Positions 35,152 through 43,786 of a stretch of DNA of 64,000 nucleotides are shown piece after piece (position 1 is the first letter of the stretch; every line of letters begins with the position of its first letter). The DNA comes from Veillonella infantium (lineage in GTDB: Bacteria > Bacillota > Negativicutes > Veillonellales > Veillonellaceae). The position numbers were made by a program, and so were the translations under genes. The DNA lies in assembly GCF_002959895.1 (NCBI RefSeq), contig NZ_PPDD01000012.1:62001-126000 (forward strand), in the 5' to 3' direction. Below the pieces are notes generated by a model. It was not told the DNA's origin, made no database searches, and worked only from the letters and a program-made list of their open reading frames with translations.

Positions 35152-35754
35152 ATGAATCAAGTGGAAACGAAACAGTATAAGAGTATTTACCATATCTTTA
35201 TATGGATTGCAGTATTCTCCTTAATTATGATCGGTTTGCTAGAGTGGGGCTATATCGTAGGTGGTCGTGCCTTCGGGAACTATAAAGTCTATACAGGCCT
35301 TGTACCTTGGTGTACGTGGATTGTGATGACTTATTTGGCAACTCGTCCTAAATGGTTTACAAGTCGTTATAATTTATGTGAAATGTTCAAGGTTCACCGT
35401 GCATTAGGTATTGCATCTGTAGCTGTTATTGCATTCCATTTGTATCTCTATTTCGGTAAAGCTGCTAAATCCGTTCTCGGTTGGTGGGGTGGCTATGTAG
35501 CCCTTACTTCCTTCGGTATTGGTACTATTTCTGGCCTTGCGTTCTTGACGCCAAAACTTAGAAAAGTTACACCATCTGGTCGTAATGTTGGTATTTGGCT
35601 TCATCGTTTAAATCTCGTAGCATTAGTTGCTGCGGATATCCATATTCATGGTTTTAATCGTATTTCCAAAATGGTACCATTCCTTCAAGTGTTTGATATC
35701 ATTACATATGGTCTTGTGATTTATTGTATCTACTTGATGTTTAAAAAGAAATAA
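35152..35754 (+). CDS. Ferric-reductase-like transmembrane haem protein
   Basis: This 200-residue inner-membrane protein has about six helices of the ferric-reductase-like transmembrane (FRD/YedZ) type. Haem-ligand candidates are the His pairs in FKVHRALGIASVAVIAFHLY and WLHRLNLVALVAADIHIHGF. No FAD or NAD(P)H domain is attached, so electrons probably come from quinol or a partner. I take the second of two adjacent ATGs (35152), behind AGAGG; 35149 is equally possible. A closely related protein lies at 37426-38031 beyond the OmpM porin. The role in iron reduction is inferred from family and from the Fur box next door. Confidence 0.8.
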   Translation: MNQVETKQYKSIYHIFIWIAVFSLIMIGLLEWGYIVGGRAFGNYKVYTGLVPWCTWIVMTYLATRPKWFTSRYNLCEMFKVHRALGIASVAVIAFHLYLYFGKAAKSVLGWWGGYVALTSFGIGTISGLAFLTPKLRKVTPSGRNVGIWLHRLNLVALVAADIHIHGFNRISKMVPFLQVFDIITYGLVIYCIYLMFKKK

Positions 35755-35767
35755 TAAGATACATACA

Positions 35768-35800
35768 AATCCCTTCTGTATTATACAGAAGGGATTTTTT
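35768..35800 (+). terminator. Terminator after the first ferric-reductase-like gene
   Basis: AATCCCTTCTGTAT pairs perfectly with ATACAGAAGGGATT, then TTTTT. It separates this gene from the Fur-boxed porin unit. Confidence 0.9.
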
Positions 35801-35931
35801 CGTTATATTTTTATTTTCTAAGAAATAAAATATTCTATATTATCAGTTTAATGCATAATTGATTATGAGATTGATATACATTCTCCCTTTACTCACATAA
35901 TGAAAATTGCTATTATTTGTATGTTAAATAT

Positions 35932-35950
35932 GATAATGATAATTATAGTC
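35932..35950. promoter_or_regulatory. Fur box upstream of the OmpM-type porin
   Basis: GATAATGATAATTATAGTC matches the 19-base Fur consensus GATAATGATAATCATTATC at 16 positions, including the first 12. It lies 59 bases before the porin start. Confidence 0.75.
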
Positions 35951-36008
35951 ATATAATTCATTATTTATTCATTTTTTATTAATCATTATTTATTGTGTGA
36001 GGTTTATT

Positions 36009-37280
36009 ATGATTAAACGTAAAATGACTAGTGCTTTTGCAGTGGCAGCCATGATGGGTGTGGCTACAGCGTTTGCTGTTAATCCATTTTCCGATGTTCC
36101 GTCCGATAGTTGGGCATACCAAGCAGTAGATCAATTGGCTACAGCTGGTATTATCAATGGTTATCCTGATGGTACTTTTAAAGGTCAAAATAACATTACT
36201 CGTTACGAAATGGCTCAAATGATTGCGAAAGGCATGGCTAATCAAGATCGTGCTAATGCAGAACAACAAGCTATGTTGAACCGCTTGGCTGACGAGTTCT
36301 CCAATGAATTGAATACACTCGGTGTGCGTGTAGCTAAATTGGAAGACCGCGTAGGCAATGTTAAAGTAACTGGTGATGCTCGTATCAACTACATCGGTAA
36401 AGATGGTATCGATGGTTATGATTACGAAGATAAAATTACAGCCCGTGTACGTTTAGGCTTAGATGCAAAGGTTAATAAAAATACATCTGTGAAAGCGCGT
36501 ATTACAACAGGCTCTATTGAGTTAGGTGATAGCTCTAAAGAGGCTCAAGCTAATTGGGATTTAGCATATGTAGAGCATAAATTCGGTAAAAATGTTGTCG
36601 TTGATGCTGGTCGTTATACCCAAAAATTTGGTGGTGGCTTGATTTATAGCTCTAACTTTGATGGTGTAGGCGCTACAGCGAAGCTAGGTGATAAAGTTAC
36701 ATTAAATGGTGCATATGGTTATATGACAGCAGGCCGTTTTGCTAAGACTAGCAGAGAAGATAATGGTGATGTAGGTCTTATTAATGCCCATGTAGCTGTT
36801 AATGATCACTTTAGCTTTGGCGGTATGTTTGCTCATGTAGGTACAACAAATGTACGTATGGGTAATGGCAAGAAAAATAACGAATTCGATAATGTATATG
36901 GCTTTAATGCTAAATATAATGTTGGTAAATTCGGTATTGATGGCGAGTGGGTAAAAGCATCTGGCTTGAGTGATTCCGATATTTGGAACGTAGGCGTTAA
37001 ATGGGGCGATTATAAAATTAACAAGAAGAATTCTTGGGATATCCGCTTAGATTACTACGATCAAGCTAAAAATGCCCCAGTATTTAAAACGCAAAAATAT
37101 GAATCTAATGACTTATTAAAGAAAACACGGTATGAAGGTTATAAAGCATGGCAATTAGGTGCATCTTACGCACCAGAGAAAAATATTGGTATTAATGCCT
37201 ACTATGGCTTCCATGCGAAAACACAAGATGGTAACCGTGTAAATGATTACTACCGTGCAGACCTCAACTTCAAATTCTAG
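36009..37280 (+). CDS. ompM: SLH-domain outer-membrane porin (OmpM type)
   Basis: This 423-residue outer-membrane protein belongs to the family that tethers the Negativicutes outer membrane to peptidoglycan. In order: a signal peptide cleaved near AFAV, one SLH domain (NPFSDVPSDSWAYQAVDQLA ... GIINGYPDGTFKGQNNITRYE, about 24-75), a coiled-coil linker (about 80-115) and a beta-barrel of alternating polar/aromatic strands ending in YYRADLNFKF with a C-terminal Phe (assembly signal). GTGAGG precedes ATG 36009. A Fur box upstream suggests iron repression. At this size the barrel is likely smaller than the main OmpM porin, so it may be an iron-regulated paralogue. Confidence 0.9.
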   Translation: MIKRKMTSAFAVAAMMGVATAFAVNPFSDVPSDSWAYQAVDQLATAGIINGYPDGTFKGQNNITRYEMAQMIAKGMANQDRANAEQQAMLNRLADEFSNELNTLGVRVAKLEDRVGNVKVTGDARINYIGKDGIDGYDYEDKITARVRLGLDAKVNKNTSVKARITTGSIELGDSSKEAQANWDLAYVEHKFGKNVVVDAGRYTQKFGGGLIYSSNFDGVGATAKLGDKVTLNGAYGYMTAGRFAKTSREDNGDVGLINAHVAVNDHFSFGGMFAHVGTTNVRMGNGKKNNEFDNVYGFNAKYNVGKFGIDGEWVKASGLSDSDIWNVGVKWGDYKINKKNSWDIRLDYYDQAKNAPVFKTQKYESNDLLKKTRYEGYKAWQLGASYAPEKNIGINAYYGFHAKTQDGNRVNDYYRADLNFKF

Positions 37281-37425
37281 TTCTAATTTTAGGATGGATC
37301 TGGATTTAATAACTAATTAGTTTTAAGTTCTAAGTAGAATGCTATGTGAATTGAAATTGTTAGCATGCTACATTAGGCCAACTAGATATATACTGGTAGT
37401 TTGTATAAGAAATAGTGAGGTTTAT

Positions 37426-38031
37426 ATGGCAGAAGTAGTAAAAAAACAGTTTAAGAGTAAATACCATATTTTAATATGGATTGCGGTTTTATCCCTAATA
37501 TTTATGGGAATGGTAGAATATGGTTATGTAACAAGCGGTAGATCATTTGGTAACTGGAAGGTTCACTTAGGTCTTATTCCTTATGTTGCATGGCTTGTAT
37601 TAACATATATTGCAACAAGACCAAAATGGTTTATCAAACGATATAATCCAAAAGAAATGTTTGAAGTTCATCGCATCGTAGGTATCGTTAGTGTTGTTCT
37701 TGTATGTGCACATTGGTATGTATACTTCTTGAAAGCATTGAAGTCCTTCTTAGGATTCTGGGGCGGTTATATCTCCCTTGGAGCCATGTTTATTGCTCTT
37801 ATCTTTGCCGTATTGTACTTAACGCCTTGGGTAGGCAATATGGCAAAATCTGTATCTTGTAAAAAAGCAATCTGGATTCATCGTTTGAACCTTATTGCTA
37901 TCATTGCAGCAAATATTCATGTTCATGGTTTTGGACGTTTGTCTAAAATGGTACCATTCTTGCCTGTATTTGATGTAGTGACGTATGCACTTGTTATTTA
38001 CTACATCTATTGGATGTTTAAACAAAAATAA
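37426..38031 (+). CDS. Ferric-reductase-like transmembrane haem protein (paralogue)
   Basis: This 201-residue paralogue of the gene at 35152 shares FGNWKVHLGLIPYVAWLVLT, ATRPKWF, a FEVHRIVG/CAHWYVYFLK His pair, WIHRLNLIAIIAANIHVHGF and SKMVPFLPVFDVVTY. ATG 37426 follows GTGAGG; the frame upstream is open but lacks a ribosome site. No terminator lies between it and the OmpM porin 145 bases before, so it may be read from the Fur-regulated promoter. It has the same six-helix, flavin-less design. A terminator follows. Confidence 0.8.
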   Translation: MAEVVKKQFKSKYHILIWIAVLSLIFMGMVEYGYVTSGRSFGNWKVHLGLIPYVAWLVLTYIATRPKWFIKRYNPKEMFEVHRIVGIVSVVLVCAHWYVYFLKALKSFLGFWGGYISLGAMFIALIFAVLYLTPWVGNMAKSVSCKKAIWIHRLNLIAIIAANIHVHGFGRLSKMVPFLPVFDVVTYALVIYYIYWMFKQK

Positions 38032-38085
38032 ATGATGTATACGTACTTTTATTCTTATAAAAGTCGTATAATCATAGAACTAAAA

Positions 38086-38131
38086 AGAGACCATCTCTAC
38101 CCTTTATATGTGGAAGAGATGGTCTTTTTTT
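38086..38131 (+). terminator. Terminator after the second ferric-reductase-like gene
   Basis: AGACCATCTCT (38088-38098) and AGAGATGGTCT (38115-38125), then TTTTTT. Confidence 0.92.
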
Positions 38132-38209
38132 GTAGTTTACGATACAATATTATTGTGAGTATATTCTATTATTTTGTGTAAGTATATACTAATAAGAAAG
38201 AAGGTCACT

Positions 38210-39415
38210 ATGGATTCTTCTTGGAAACGAATTATCTATTTAATCTGTATTATACAGATCGGTGGGGGAATAACAATTATAGGGGTACTATCATTCCTAC
38301 CCTTATTTCTTATAGAATTAGGTCTACATAATCCAGGTGAAGCTGCTATGTGGGCAGGTATTGTATCCGGTGTAACGCCGTGTATGGTAGCGCTTAGTGC
38401 ACCGTATTGGTCGCGCAAGGCAAACCAGCTTGGGCCACGTAAGGTAATGATGTTTATCTTATTCACTTTAATGGTTACGGTGGGGGCCTGTGCTTTCACA
38501 CAAACCCCGTCTCAGCTGTTGGTTCTAAGAATTTTGCAAGGTGTAGTTGGTGGCTACGTACCGATAGGACTGGCTATTATTGTGCTCATAACACCTGAGG
38601 AAAAGGTTCCATGGGCGATGGGGCTGTATCAGGCCTCTATGGTAATGGGACTCGTCTTTGGTCCTCTTATGGGGGGATTAGTGGCCGATTTATTAGGCTA
38701 TAGAGCACCATTTTTTGTATTTTCTGGATTGACTGGAATTTGCTTATTAGGTATTTATTTCTTAATGCCTAATTTACAGTTTAAGCATAAGGTAGATGCT
38801 CAAGAATCACAGATTTCTTTGATTAAATCATTTTTAATGATACCCCGAGTTCGTCTATTAGTGGCGATGCAGTTTTTATGTAACTTTGGTATTACTGGTA
38901 TTGGTCCCATCTTACCGCTTTATATCAAACACTATATGGCCGTGAATGATGAATTTGTTGCTACCATTGTAGGGATTATTATCTTTGGGGCTGGTTTGTT
39001 TAGCGCCTTAGCATCCATTTCAATCGGTAAGGTAACACAACGATTGACCATGCCTCGTATTATCTTTACTGCTACATGGGCGGTGGGCTCCTTATTTATT
39101 TTGCAATACTTGATGCCTAGTATATGGGGACTTGGCGTATTCCGTGCTATAGCCGGATTCTTTATGGGCTTTATTACGCCAATTGCAAATACGCTGATAT
39201 CCAAGGCCGTCCCTGTTGAGCGACGCGGCATTGTCTTTGGTGCCGTATCTAGCGTAGCCATGATGGGTAATGTTTTAGGCCCTGTTATTAGTGGTATTAT
39301 TGCGCGTGCCTTTGGATATGGTGCTGTGTTTTGGTCTACGGCGACAATATTCTTTGTGGCGTCCTGGTTTGTATATCGTAATTTAGTTATGTCTCGTGAA
39401 AGCAGTTCATCATAG
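38210..39415 (+). CDS. MFS transporter, drug-efflux type
   Basis: This 401-residue 12-helix carrier has the drug:proton antiporter layout (MdtG/TetA class). The loop 2-3 motif reads APYWSRKANQLGPRKVMM; the motif-C-like helix-5 region is ASMVMGLVFGPLMGGLVADL, and the second half has IISGIIARAFGYGAVFW. Start ATG 38210 is preceded by GAAGG; 12 further upstream codons are open but less likely. The substrate is unknown. It stands between a terminator and a hexanucleotide repeat; no hairpin terminator is visible after its stop. Confidence 0.88.
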   Translation: MDSSWKRIIYLICIIQIGGGITIIGVLSFLPLFLIELGLHNPGEAAMWAGIVSGVTPCMVALSAPYWSRKANQLGPRKVMMFILFTLMVTVGACAFTQTPSQLLVLRILQGVVGGYVPIGLAIIVLITPEEKVPWAMGLYQASMVMGLVFGPLMGGLVADLLGYRAPFFVFSGLTGICLLGIYFLMPNLQFKHKVDAQESQISLIKSFLMIPRVRLLVAMQFLCNFGITGIGPILPLYIKHYMAVNDEFVATIVGIIIFGAGLFSALASISIGKVTQRLTMPRIIFTATWAVGSLFILQYLMPSIWGLGVFRAIAGFFMGFITPIANTLISKAVPVERRGIVFGAVSSVAMMGNVLGPVISGIIARAFGYGAVFWSTATIFFVASWFVYRNLVMSRESSSS

Positions 39416-39443
39416 TGAATCTACTTTCAATGAAATATAATAA

Positions 39444-39521
39444 TTGTAGTTGTAGTTGTAGTTGTAGTTGTAGTTGTAGTTGTAGTTGTAGTTGTAGTTG
39501 TAGTTGTAGTTGTAGTTGTAG
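39444..39521 (+). repeat. Hexanucleotide tandem repeat, 13 x TTGTAG
   Basis: Thirteen perfect copies of TTGTAG (78 bases) lie 28 bases after the MFS stop and 114 bases before the LysR start. A possible -10 box, TATTAT (39529-39534), begins 8 bases after the array. Perfect identity of all copies implies recent slippage, so copy number probably varies between strains. Confidence 0.97.
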
Positions 39522-39635
39522 AGAAAAATATTATGTGAGTAGCAAATACCAATGAGAGGGGTCGGTGTATGTTGTGTAGTGGGCTAGTAGATAGAGTAAG
39601 GCTACTAATTATAAGAGAGATGAGAGTGTATCGTT

Positions 39636-40520
39636 ATGTTGTTGAAACAATTAGAGTATTTTGTGTGTGTAGTTGATAATAATAGTTTTACTCAAGCTGC
39701 GACAGAGCAGTATGTGTCTCAATCTGCTATTTCACAACAAATTAAAGCCCTTGAAATAAGTTTAGGCGTGGAGCTGATGGTACGAGAAAAACGAAGCTTT
39801 CACCTAACACCAGCAGGGCAATATTTATATCGATCTGGTAAAAAATTACTAGAACGCTTTCACGATATTAAGGTAGAAACAACCCGGATTGGTACAGATG
39901 CACGTGTTAGCTTACGAATTGGCTATTTAAATCGCTATAGTGGGATGGCTATGCAGCAAACGGTCATTCGTATGGCTAAACGCTATAAAAACCTAGATAT
40001 CCGCATGTATAGTGGCAGCCATGAGGAACTATATGGCATGTTAGATGATCGTCGCGTAGATGTAATATTTAATGATCAGTGGCAGATTTTATCTGATGAT
40101 TATGAAAGTCATTTGATTGATAAGGCGACCACTGTAATTGAAGTGCCACAAGGTTATACAAAGGAAGGTAGCGTCGAAATTAAAACTATTGATGATTTAC
40201 CACTTATCTTAGTATGTCGCGGTAAGTATACGCTAGCTGAGGAAGAACATTATCGTAAGGCCATTGGTTATGCTGGTGCCTTTGCATATGCTCGTACATT
40301 AGAGGAGGCTCGCTATTTAGTAGCAGGTCAACAAGGACTATTGCTGCTTGATCGTTTTAAATATTTAACCGACTCCATGCCAGGTATTGAGCGCAAGGTA
40401 TTGACTAACCATGGTAAATCGATGGAGCGCAATTACTACTTTGTATCGCAACAAAATCAAAGTAACACCTATGTAGAAGCCTTTAGAGAAATGTTTAAAC
40501 AAGTTTTAGCAGAGTTTTAA
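39636..40520 (+). CDS. LysR family transcriptional regulator
   Basis: This 294-residue LysR regulator has an N-terminal helix-turn-helix (FTQAATEQYVSQSAISQQIK, about 19-38) followed by ALEISLGVELMVREKRSFHLT, and a C-terminal effector domain from about residue 90 with YSGSHEELYGMLDDRRVDVI. The effector is unknown. It sits downstream of the 13-copy TTGTAG array, faces the LysE-type exporter convergently and follows the MFS gene. LysR/LysE pairs often work together, but here they are convergent, so the link is only suggestive. Confidence 0.9.
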   Translation: MLLKQLEYFVCVVDNNSFTQAATEQYVSQSAISQQIKALEISLGVELMVREKRSFHLTPAGQYLYRSGKKLLERFHDIKVETTRIGTDARVSLRIGYLNRYSGMAMQQTVIRMAKRYKNLDIRMYSGSHEELYGMLDDRRVDVIFNDQWQILSDDYESHLIDKATTVIEVPQGYTKEGSVEIKTIDDLPLILVCRGKYTLAEEEHYRKAIGYAGAFAYARTLEEARYLVAGQQGLLLLDRFKYLTDSMPGIERKVLTNHGKSMERNYYFVSQQNQSNTYVEAFREMFKQVLAEF

Positions 40521-40586
40521 TGTATCAAAGACGGATTATGTAAAATAAATTTAATCGTCATATAACAAATAAACAATTACAATATA

Positions 40587-40614
40587 AAAGCCGTTAGCAT
40601 ATGCTAACGGCTTT
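40587..40614. terminator. Bidirectional terminator between LysR and LysE-type genes
   Basis: AAAGCCGTTAGCAT and its exact complement ATGCTAACGGCTTT form a perfect 28-base palindrome between the two convergent genes, with T-rich flanks. Confidence 0.85.
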
Positions 40615-40649
40615 ATTGTTTGAATATTGCTTTATTGAGGATCGTTTAA

Positions 40650-41264
40650 TTAAACATATTCCAAGAGCATTGTAACACCATCGATGAATAATTTTATACC
40701 ATAAATGACGAGTACTGCACCACAGAAGCGATTGATCCAAGCCATATGGGTAATTTTGATTTTTTTAGCTAATAAATGCATGGTGGCAGCCAAGGCTCCA
40801 AACCACATTGGGGTCATAGCTAGGAAGCCTCCAAAGAAATAATAAATACCTTCTTCAGGTATATTAGCTTGAAAGGCGCCGAGCATCATAGTTGCATCAA
40901 GAACGGCTTGAGGATTCCCCCAGGATACAGCGATAGCGGATAGGATAATTTTACGAATTGGAATATTCGTATTTACATTGCGTATATCTGGTTCAGTTCT
41001 GAATATATTAAAGCCCATGTATACAATCAGTAGGCCCCCAAAAAGGAGTACGATAAGCTTTGTAAGAGGCCACATTTCAAGAATGGCGCCGATACCAAAG
41101 AAGGCTGCCGTACTGAGGCTCATATCAAATAGTGCCAATATGATAAGGGTCAATATGATACGACGTATAGGCTGTACCAATGCTGTGTTGATGATGAAGA
41201 GGTTTTGCATGCCAACAGGGGCAAATGTTGCGAGACCGACAAGAAGTCCTTGTAAGAAGTACAT
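40650..41264 (-). CDS. LysE/ArgO family amino-acid exporter
   Basis: This 204-residue inner-membrane protein has about six helices. The family N-terminus is LLVGLATFAPVGMQNLFIIN (small residues and Pro-x-Gly-x-x-N/Q), followed by DMSLSTAAFFGIGAIL, and a third marker AVSWGNPQAVLDATMMLG. Relatives export lysine, arginine or other amino acids. ATG 41264 follows AGGAGGG; the open frame upstream of it is not family-like. The substrate is unknown. Confidence 0.87.
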   Translation of the reverse strand: MYFLQGLLVGLATFAPVGMQNLFIINTALVQPIRRIILTLIILALFDMSLSTAAFFGIGAILEMWPLTKLIVLLFGGLLIVYMGFNIFRTEPDIRNVNTNIPIRKIILSAIAVSWGNPQAVLDATMMLGAFQANIPEEGIYYFFGGFLAMTPMWFGALAATMHLLAKKIKITHMAWINRFCGAVLVIYGIKLFIDGVTMLLEYV

Positions 41265-41320
41265 GTTAACCCTCCTAACTATGGTATGATAAAGTACTAA
41301 TAAGGTGAATAGTAGCACGA

Positions 41321-41344
41321 AACCCCTCCATTGCTGGAGGGGTT
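41321..41344 (-). terminator. Stem-loop after the YeiH-family gene
   Basis: AACCCCTCC and GGAGGGGTT with a 6-base loop. On the minus strand it is followed by TCG and few T, so it is a modest terminator. Confidence 0.55.
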
Positions 41345-41399
41345 ATTACTATTCTAACTATATACAATTATATCATATTAAAATAGGCGTGTATATTTT

Positions 41400-42440
41400 T
41401 TACCATAAACCAATCATATGTTGTGTTACAAGGCTGACAGCCGTAATGGCAATCCAGCAGCAAGCACCTAATGCAAGAGCAGAGCCACCAGATTTAATCA
41501 ATTTTACGATGTTTGTGTTAAGACCGATAGCAACCATAGCCATGGTGATAAAGTATTTGGAAATAGTTTTGAACACGCTTAAGAATTGAATATCTATATT
41601 TGCATAGGATAATGCAGTAGTAATTAAAGAACAAATTACAAAGTATAGAACAAACTTAGGGAAAATTTTAGCGATACTAACACTACCACCATCAGTTTGA
41701 GCAGCATTTTGTTTTGCTTTATATACTTGGTAACTAGCAAGGCCTAAACAAATTGGAATAATTGCAAGGGTACGTGTTAATTTAACGATTGTTGCATATT
41801 CTAGAACTTGTGTACCAGTGCCTTTCATGCTATCCCATACGGCAGCAGTAGCTGTTACAGAGGATGTATCGTTTACTGCAGTACCGGCAAATAGACCGAA
41901 TCCCATATTGGAAAGGCTAATAGCGTCGCCAAATGGCGGGAATACAAAAGCTGCTACTACATTGAAGAAGAATACAACGGAGATTGCTTGGGCAATATCT
42001 TGATCCTCTGCCTTGATGACTGGTGCAGCTGCAGCGATAGCAGAACCACCACAAATGGATGAACCTACGCCGATAAGTACGGCTGTATTAGAGTCCATAT
42101 GAGTAAGGCGATAAATAATATAGGACACGATTAAAGATGTAGCGATGGTTGAAATAATGACAGGTAATGAAATCCAACCTACATGTAATATTTGTGTAAT
42201 ATTTAAGCCAAAGCCCAATAAAATAACAGCCCATTGTAAAATCTTCTTGGATGTAAATCCAATGCCGGCACCAGTTTTTTCGCGCTTCCAAGATGTGAAT
42301 ACAGAGCCAATAATTATACCTAGGATAATAGCAAAGATTGGACTACCGATTAGATGAAATTCAAGACCTAATAGCCAACAAGGAATAGCGAGGACCGCAC
42401 AGAGCAAAATGCCTGGCAGTGTTTTTTGATTAATACCCAT
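41400..42440 (-). CDS. YeiH family putative sulfate/anion exporter
   Basis: This 346-residue membrane protein of the conserved YeiH family (UPF0324) has about ten helices. Typical stretches are GIIIGSVFTSWKREKTGAG, LQWAVILLGFGLNITQIL, VGSSICGGSAIAAAAPVIKA and GTAVNDTSSVTATA. The family is annotated as a putative sulfate exporter, though the substrate has rarely been tested. ATG 42440 follows AAGGAGG. It is a single-gene unit. Confidence 0.85.
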   Translation of the reverse strand: MGINQKTLPGILLCAVLAIPCWLLGLEFHLIGSPIFAIILGIIIGSVFTSWKREKTGAGIGFTSKKILQWAVILLGFGLNITQILHVGWISLPVIISTIATSLIVSYIIYRLTHMDSNTAVLIGVGSSICGGSAIAAAAPVIKAEDQDIAQAISVVFFFNVVAAFVFPPFGDAISLSNMGFGLFAGTAVNDTSSVTATAAVWDSMKGTGTQVLEYATIVKLTRTLAIIPICLGLASYQVYKAKQNAAQTDGGSVSIAKIFPKFVLYFVICSLITTALSYANIDIQFLSVFKTISKYFITMAMVAIGLNTNIVKLIKSGGSALALGACCWIAITAVSLVTQHMIGLW

Positions 42441-42692
42441 TATAAAAACCTCCTTACTGTACATACAGTTCACGTCATATTTGGTATCATGTGGCGTTTT
42501 TTTCTATGGTTTTAATAGTACCACATTGGGGGAATTAAAATCTACTAGTAATGTAAGAAAAATACGGTATATTTATTTTTGTGAATGTATAAGGTTGAAA
42601 AGTATAATAAATGAATATTAATTATAAATATAGAATTAATATGAGAATTATCGGATTCTTGTGAAAGTTATGGACCATAACTAATATTTATG
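42441..42692. other. Gene-free stretch between the YeiH gene and carbonic anhydrase
   Basis: AT-rich divergent region. Apart from the FNR-shaped palindrome and promoter at 42693-42737, I see nothing definable. Confidence 0.5.
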
Positions 42693-42708
42693 AGTGATAA
42701 AAATCACT
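42693..42708. promoter_or_regulatory. FNR/CRP-shaped operator before carbonic anhydrase
   Basis: AGTGATAAAAATCACT is a perfect palindrome with the TGAT-N4-ATCA core and spacing of FNR boxes. Its centre (42700.5) is about 43 bases before the expected transcription start, the class II activator position. Confidence 0.6.
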
Positions 42709-42737
42709 TGTTTTGTAGTGAATATATTGTATATAAT
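42708..42737 (+). promoter_or_regulatory. Carbonic anhydrase promoter
   Basis: TTGTTT (42708-42713), 18 bases, TATAAT (42732-42737). The weak -35 abuts the FNR-shaped operator, as expected for an activator-dependent promoter. Confidence 0.6.
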
Positions 42738-42781
42738 GAATAGCATCTATTTTAAAGATAGAAATGTAAAAGAGGTACCTT

Positions 42782-43327
42782 ATGATTGATATTAAACAAA
42801 TAATTGAAACCAATAAAGAGTATGTGAAAAACCACCCAGAATTACCAAAAGCAGGATTAACAAGCCATCCTACTAAAAAACTAGGTATTGTCACATGTAT
42901 GGATACGCGTTTAGTCTGCATGCTAGAAGATGCATTAGGTTTTAACCGTGGTGAAATCATCGTTATAAAAACAGCTGGTAATAGTGTAACGCAACCTATC
43001 GATAATATTGTACAAAGCTTGCTAGTTGCTACGTATGGTATGGAAATTGAAGATGTATTAGTCATCGGCCATGAGAACTGCGGCATGATTGATTTCTCTG
43101 CTACAACTTTTATGGAGTCCATGAAAGAAAAAGGTATCAGTGAAGATGCGATTCGCATGATCGAACCAGGACTTATTGATTGGATGGATCGTTTCCACAT
43201 ATCCGAAGACAATGTAATCTATACCGTTAACTTCTTGCGTAACCACCCACTATTCCCAAAAGGAATGGGATTCTATGGAGGGATGATGGATCCTGATACA
43301 GGCGAATTCCGTTATATTGAGATTTAG
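42782..43327 (+). CDS. Beta-class carbonic anhydrase
   Basis: This 181-residue zinc enzyme interconverts CO2 and bicarbonate. Zinc ligands and the catalytic dyad are visible: C39-M-D41-T-R43, then H97-E-N-C100. TAGNSVTQP follows the first motif. The size is that of the small bacterial beta-class. AGAGGTACC lies before the ATG. Bicarbonate supply would suit PEP-carboxykinase-linked C4 metabolism, but that is inference. The promoter carries an FNR-shaped palindrome. Confidence 0.9.
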   Translation: MIDIKQIIETNKEYVKNHPELPKAGLTSHPTKKLGIVTCMDTRLVCMLEDALGFNRGEIIVIKTAGNSVTQPIDNIVQSLLVATYGMEIEDVLVIGHENCGMIDFSATTFMESMKEKGISEDAIRMIEPGLIDWMDRFHISEDNVIYTVNFLRNHPLFPKGMGFYGGMMDPDTGEFRYIEI

Positions 43328-43334
43328 TAGTGGC

Positions 43335-43473
43335 CTCGATGGGGCCCCTTTACATAACTACATTTAGGTAAAAAAGAGTGATGACTAACCTCTACGCTCC
43401 AAAGCGAGCTAAGTCGCTAATCGGTTAGTCATCACTCTTTTTATAACTGTATTTATGAACTAGTCCCATCGAG
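43335..43473. repeat. Nested palindromic element, copy 1
   Basis: The ends are CTCGATGGG (43335-43343) and CCCATCGAG (43465-43473), a perfect 9-base inverted repeat. Inside, a perfect 20-bp stem AAAAAGAGTGATGACTAACC (43371-43390) pairs with 43423-43442, ending in five T on both strands. The apex holds the 24-base core at 43395-43418, which contains CTCCAAAGCGAGCTAAGTCG. A GGGGCCCC box is at 43341-43348. It follows carbonic anhydrase and may terminate it. Confidence 0.85.
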
Positions 43474-43631
43474 TCTATTCATATATCAATAAAACGAAAT
43501 TCACTGTATCAAATAAGTAAGAGGGAGAAGTTCTCGTCCTTTTTCCTACTGTACCTATGAATTAGTCCCATCAAATCTGAATGCCATTAACGAGTTAGCG
43601 TAATTTCGCTGTATCGAGAGAGGGGAAATTA

Positions 43632-43735
43632 ATGGGGCCCCTCTACATAGCTACATTTAGATAAAAAAGAGTGATGACTAATCTCTACGCTCCAAAGCGA
43701 GCTAAGTCGCTAATCGGTTAGTCATCACTCTTTTT
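43632..43735. repeat. Nested palindromic element, copy 2
   Basis: This segment is 104 bases long, with 100 identical to 43339-43442 of copy 1. It includes the GGGGCCCC box (43634-43641), the 20-bp stem with one C-to-T change that keeps a G-T pair (43664-43683 with 43716-43735) and the identical 24-base core (43688-43711). Its right outer arm is degenerate. Confidence 0.85.
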
Positions 43736-43786
43736 CTCTTTTCTCCATATATAGCCAACCTACTATTCTCGCATTTATGGTTGTAG

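Noticed and set aside
39444-39521. CRISPR array
   Set aside because: The units are 6 bases, contiguous and without spacers; this is a simple tandem repeat.
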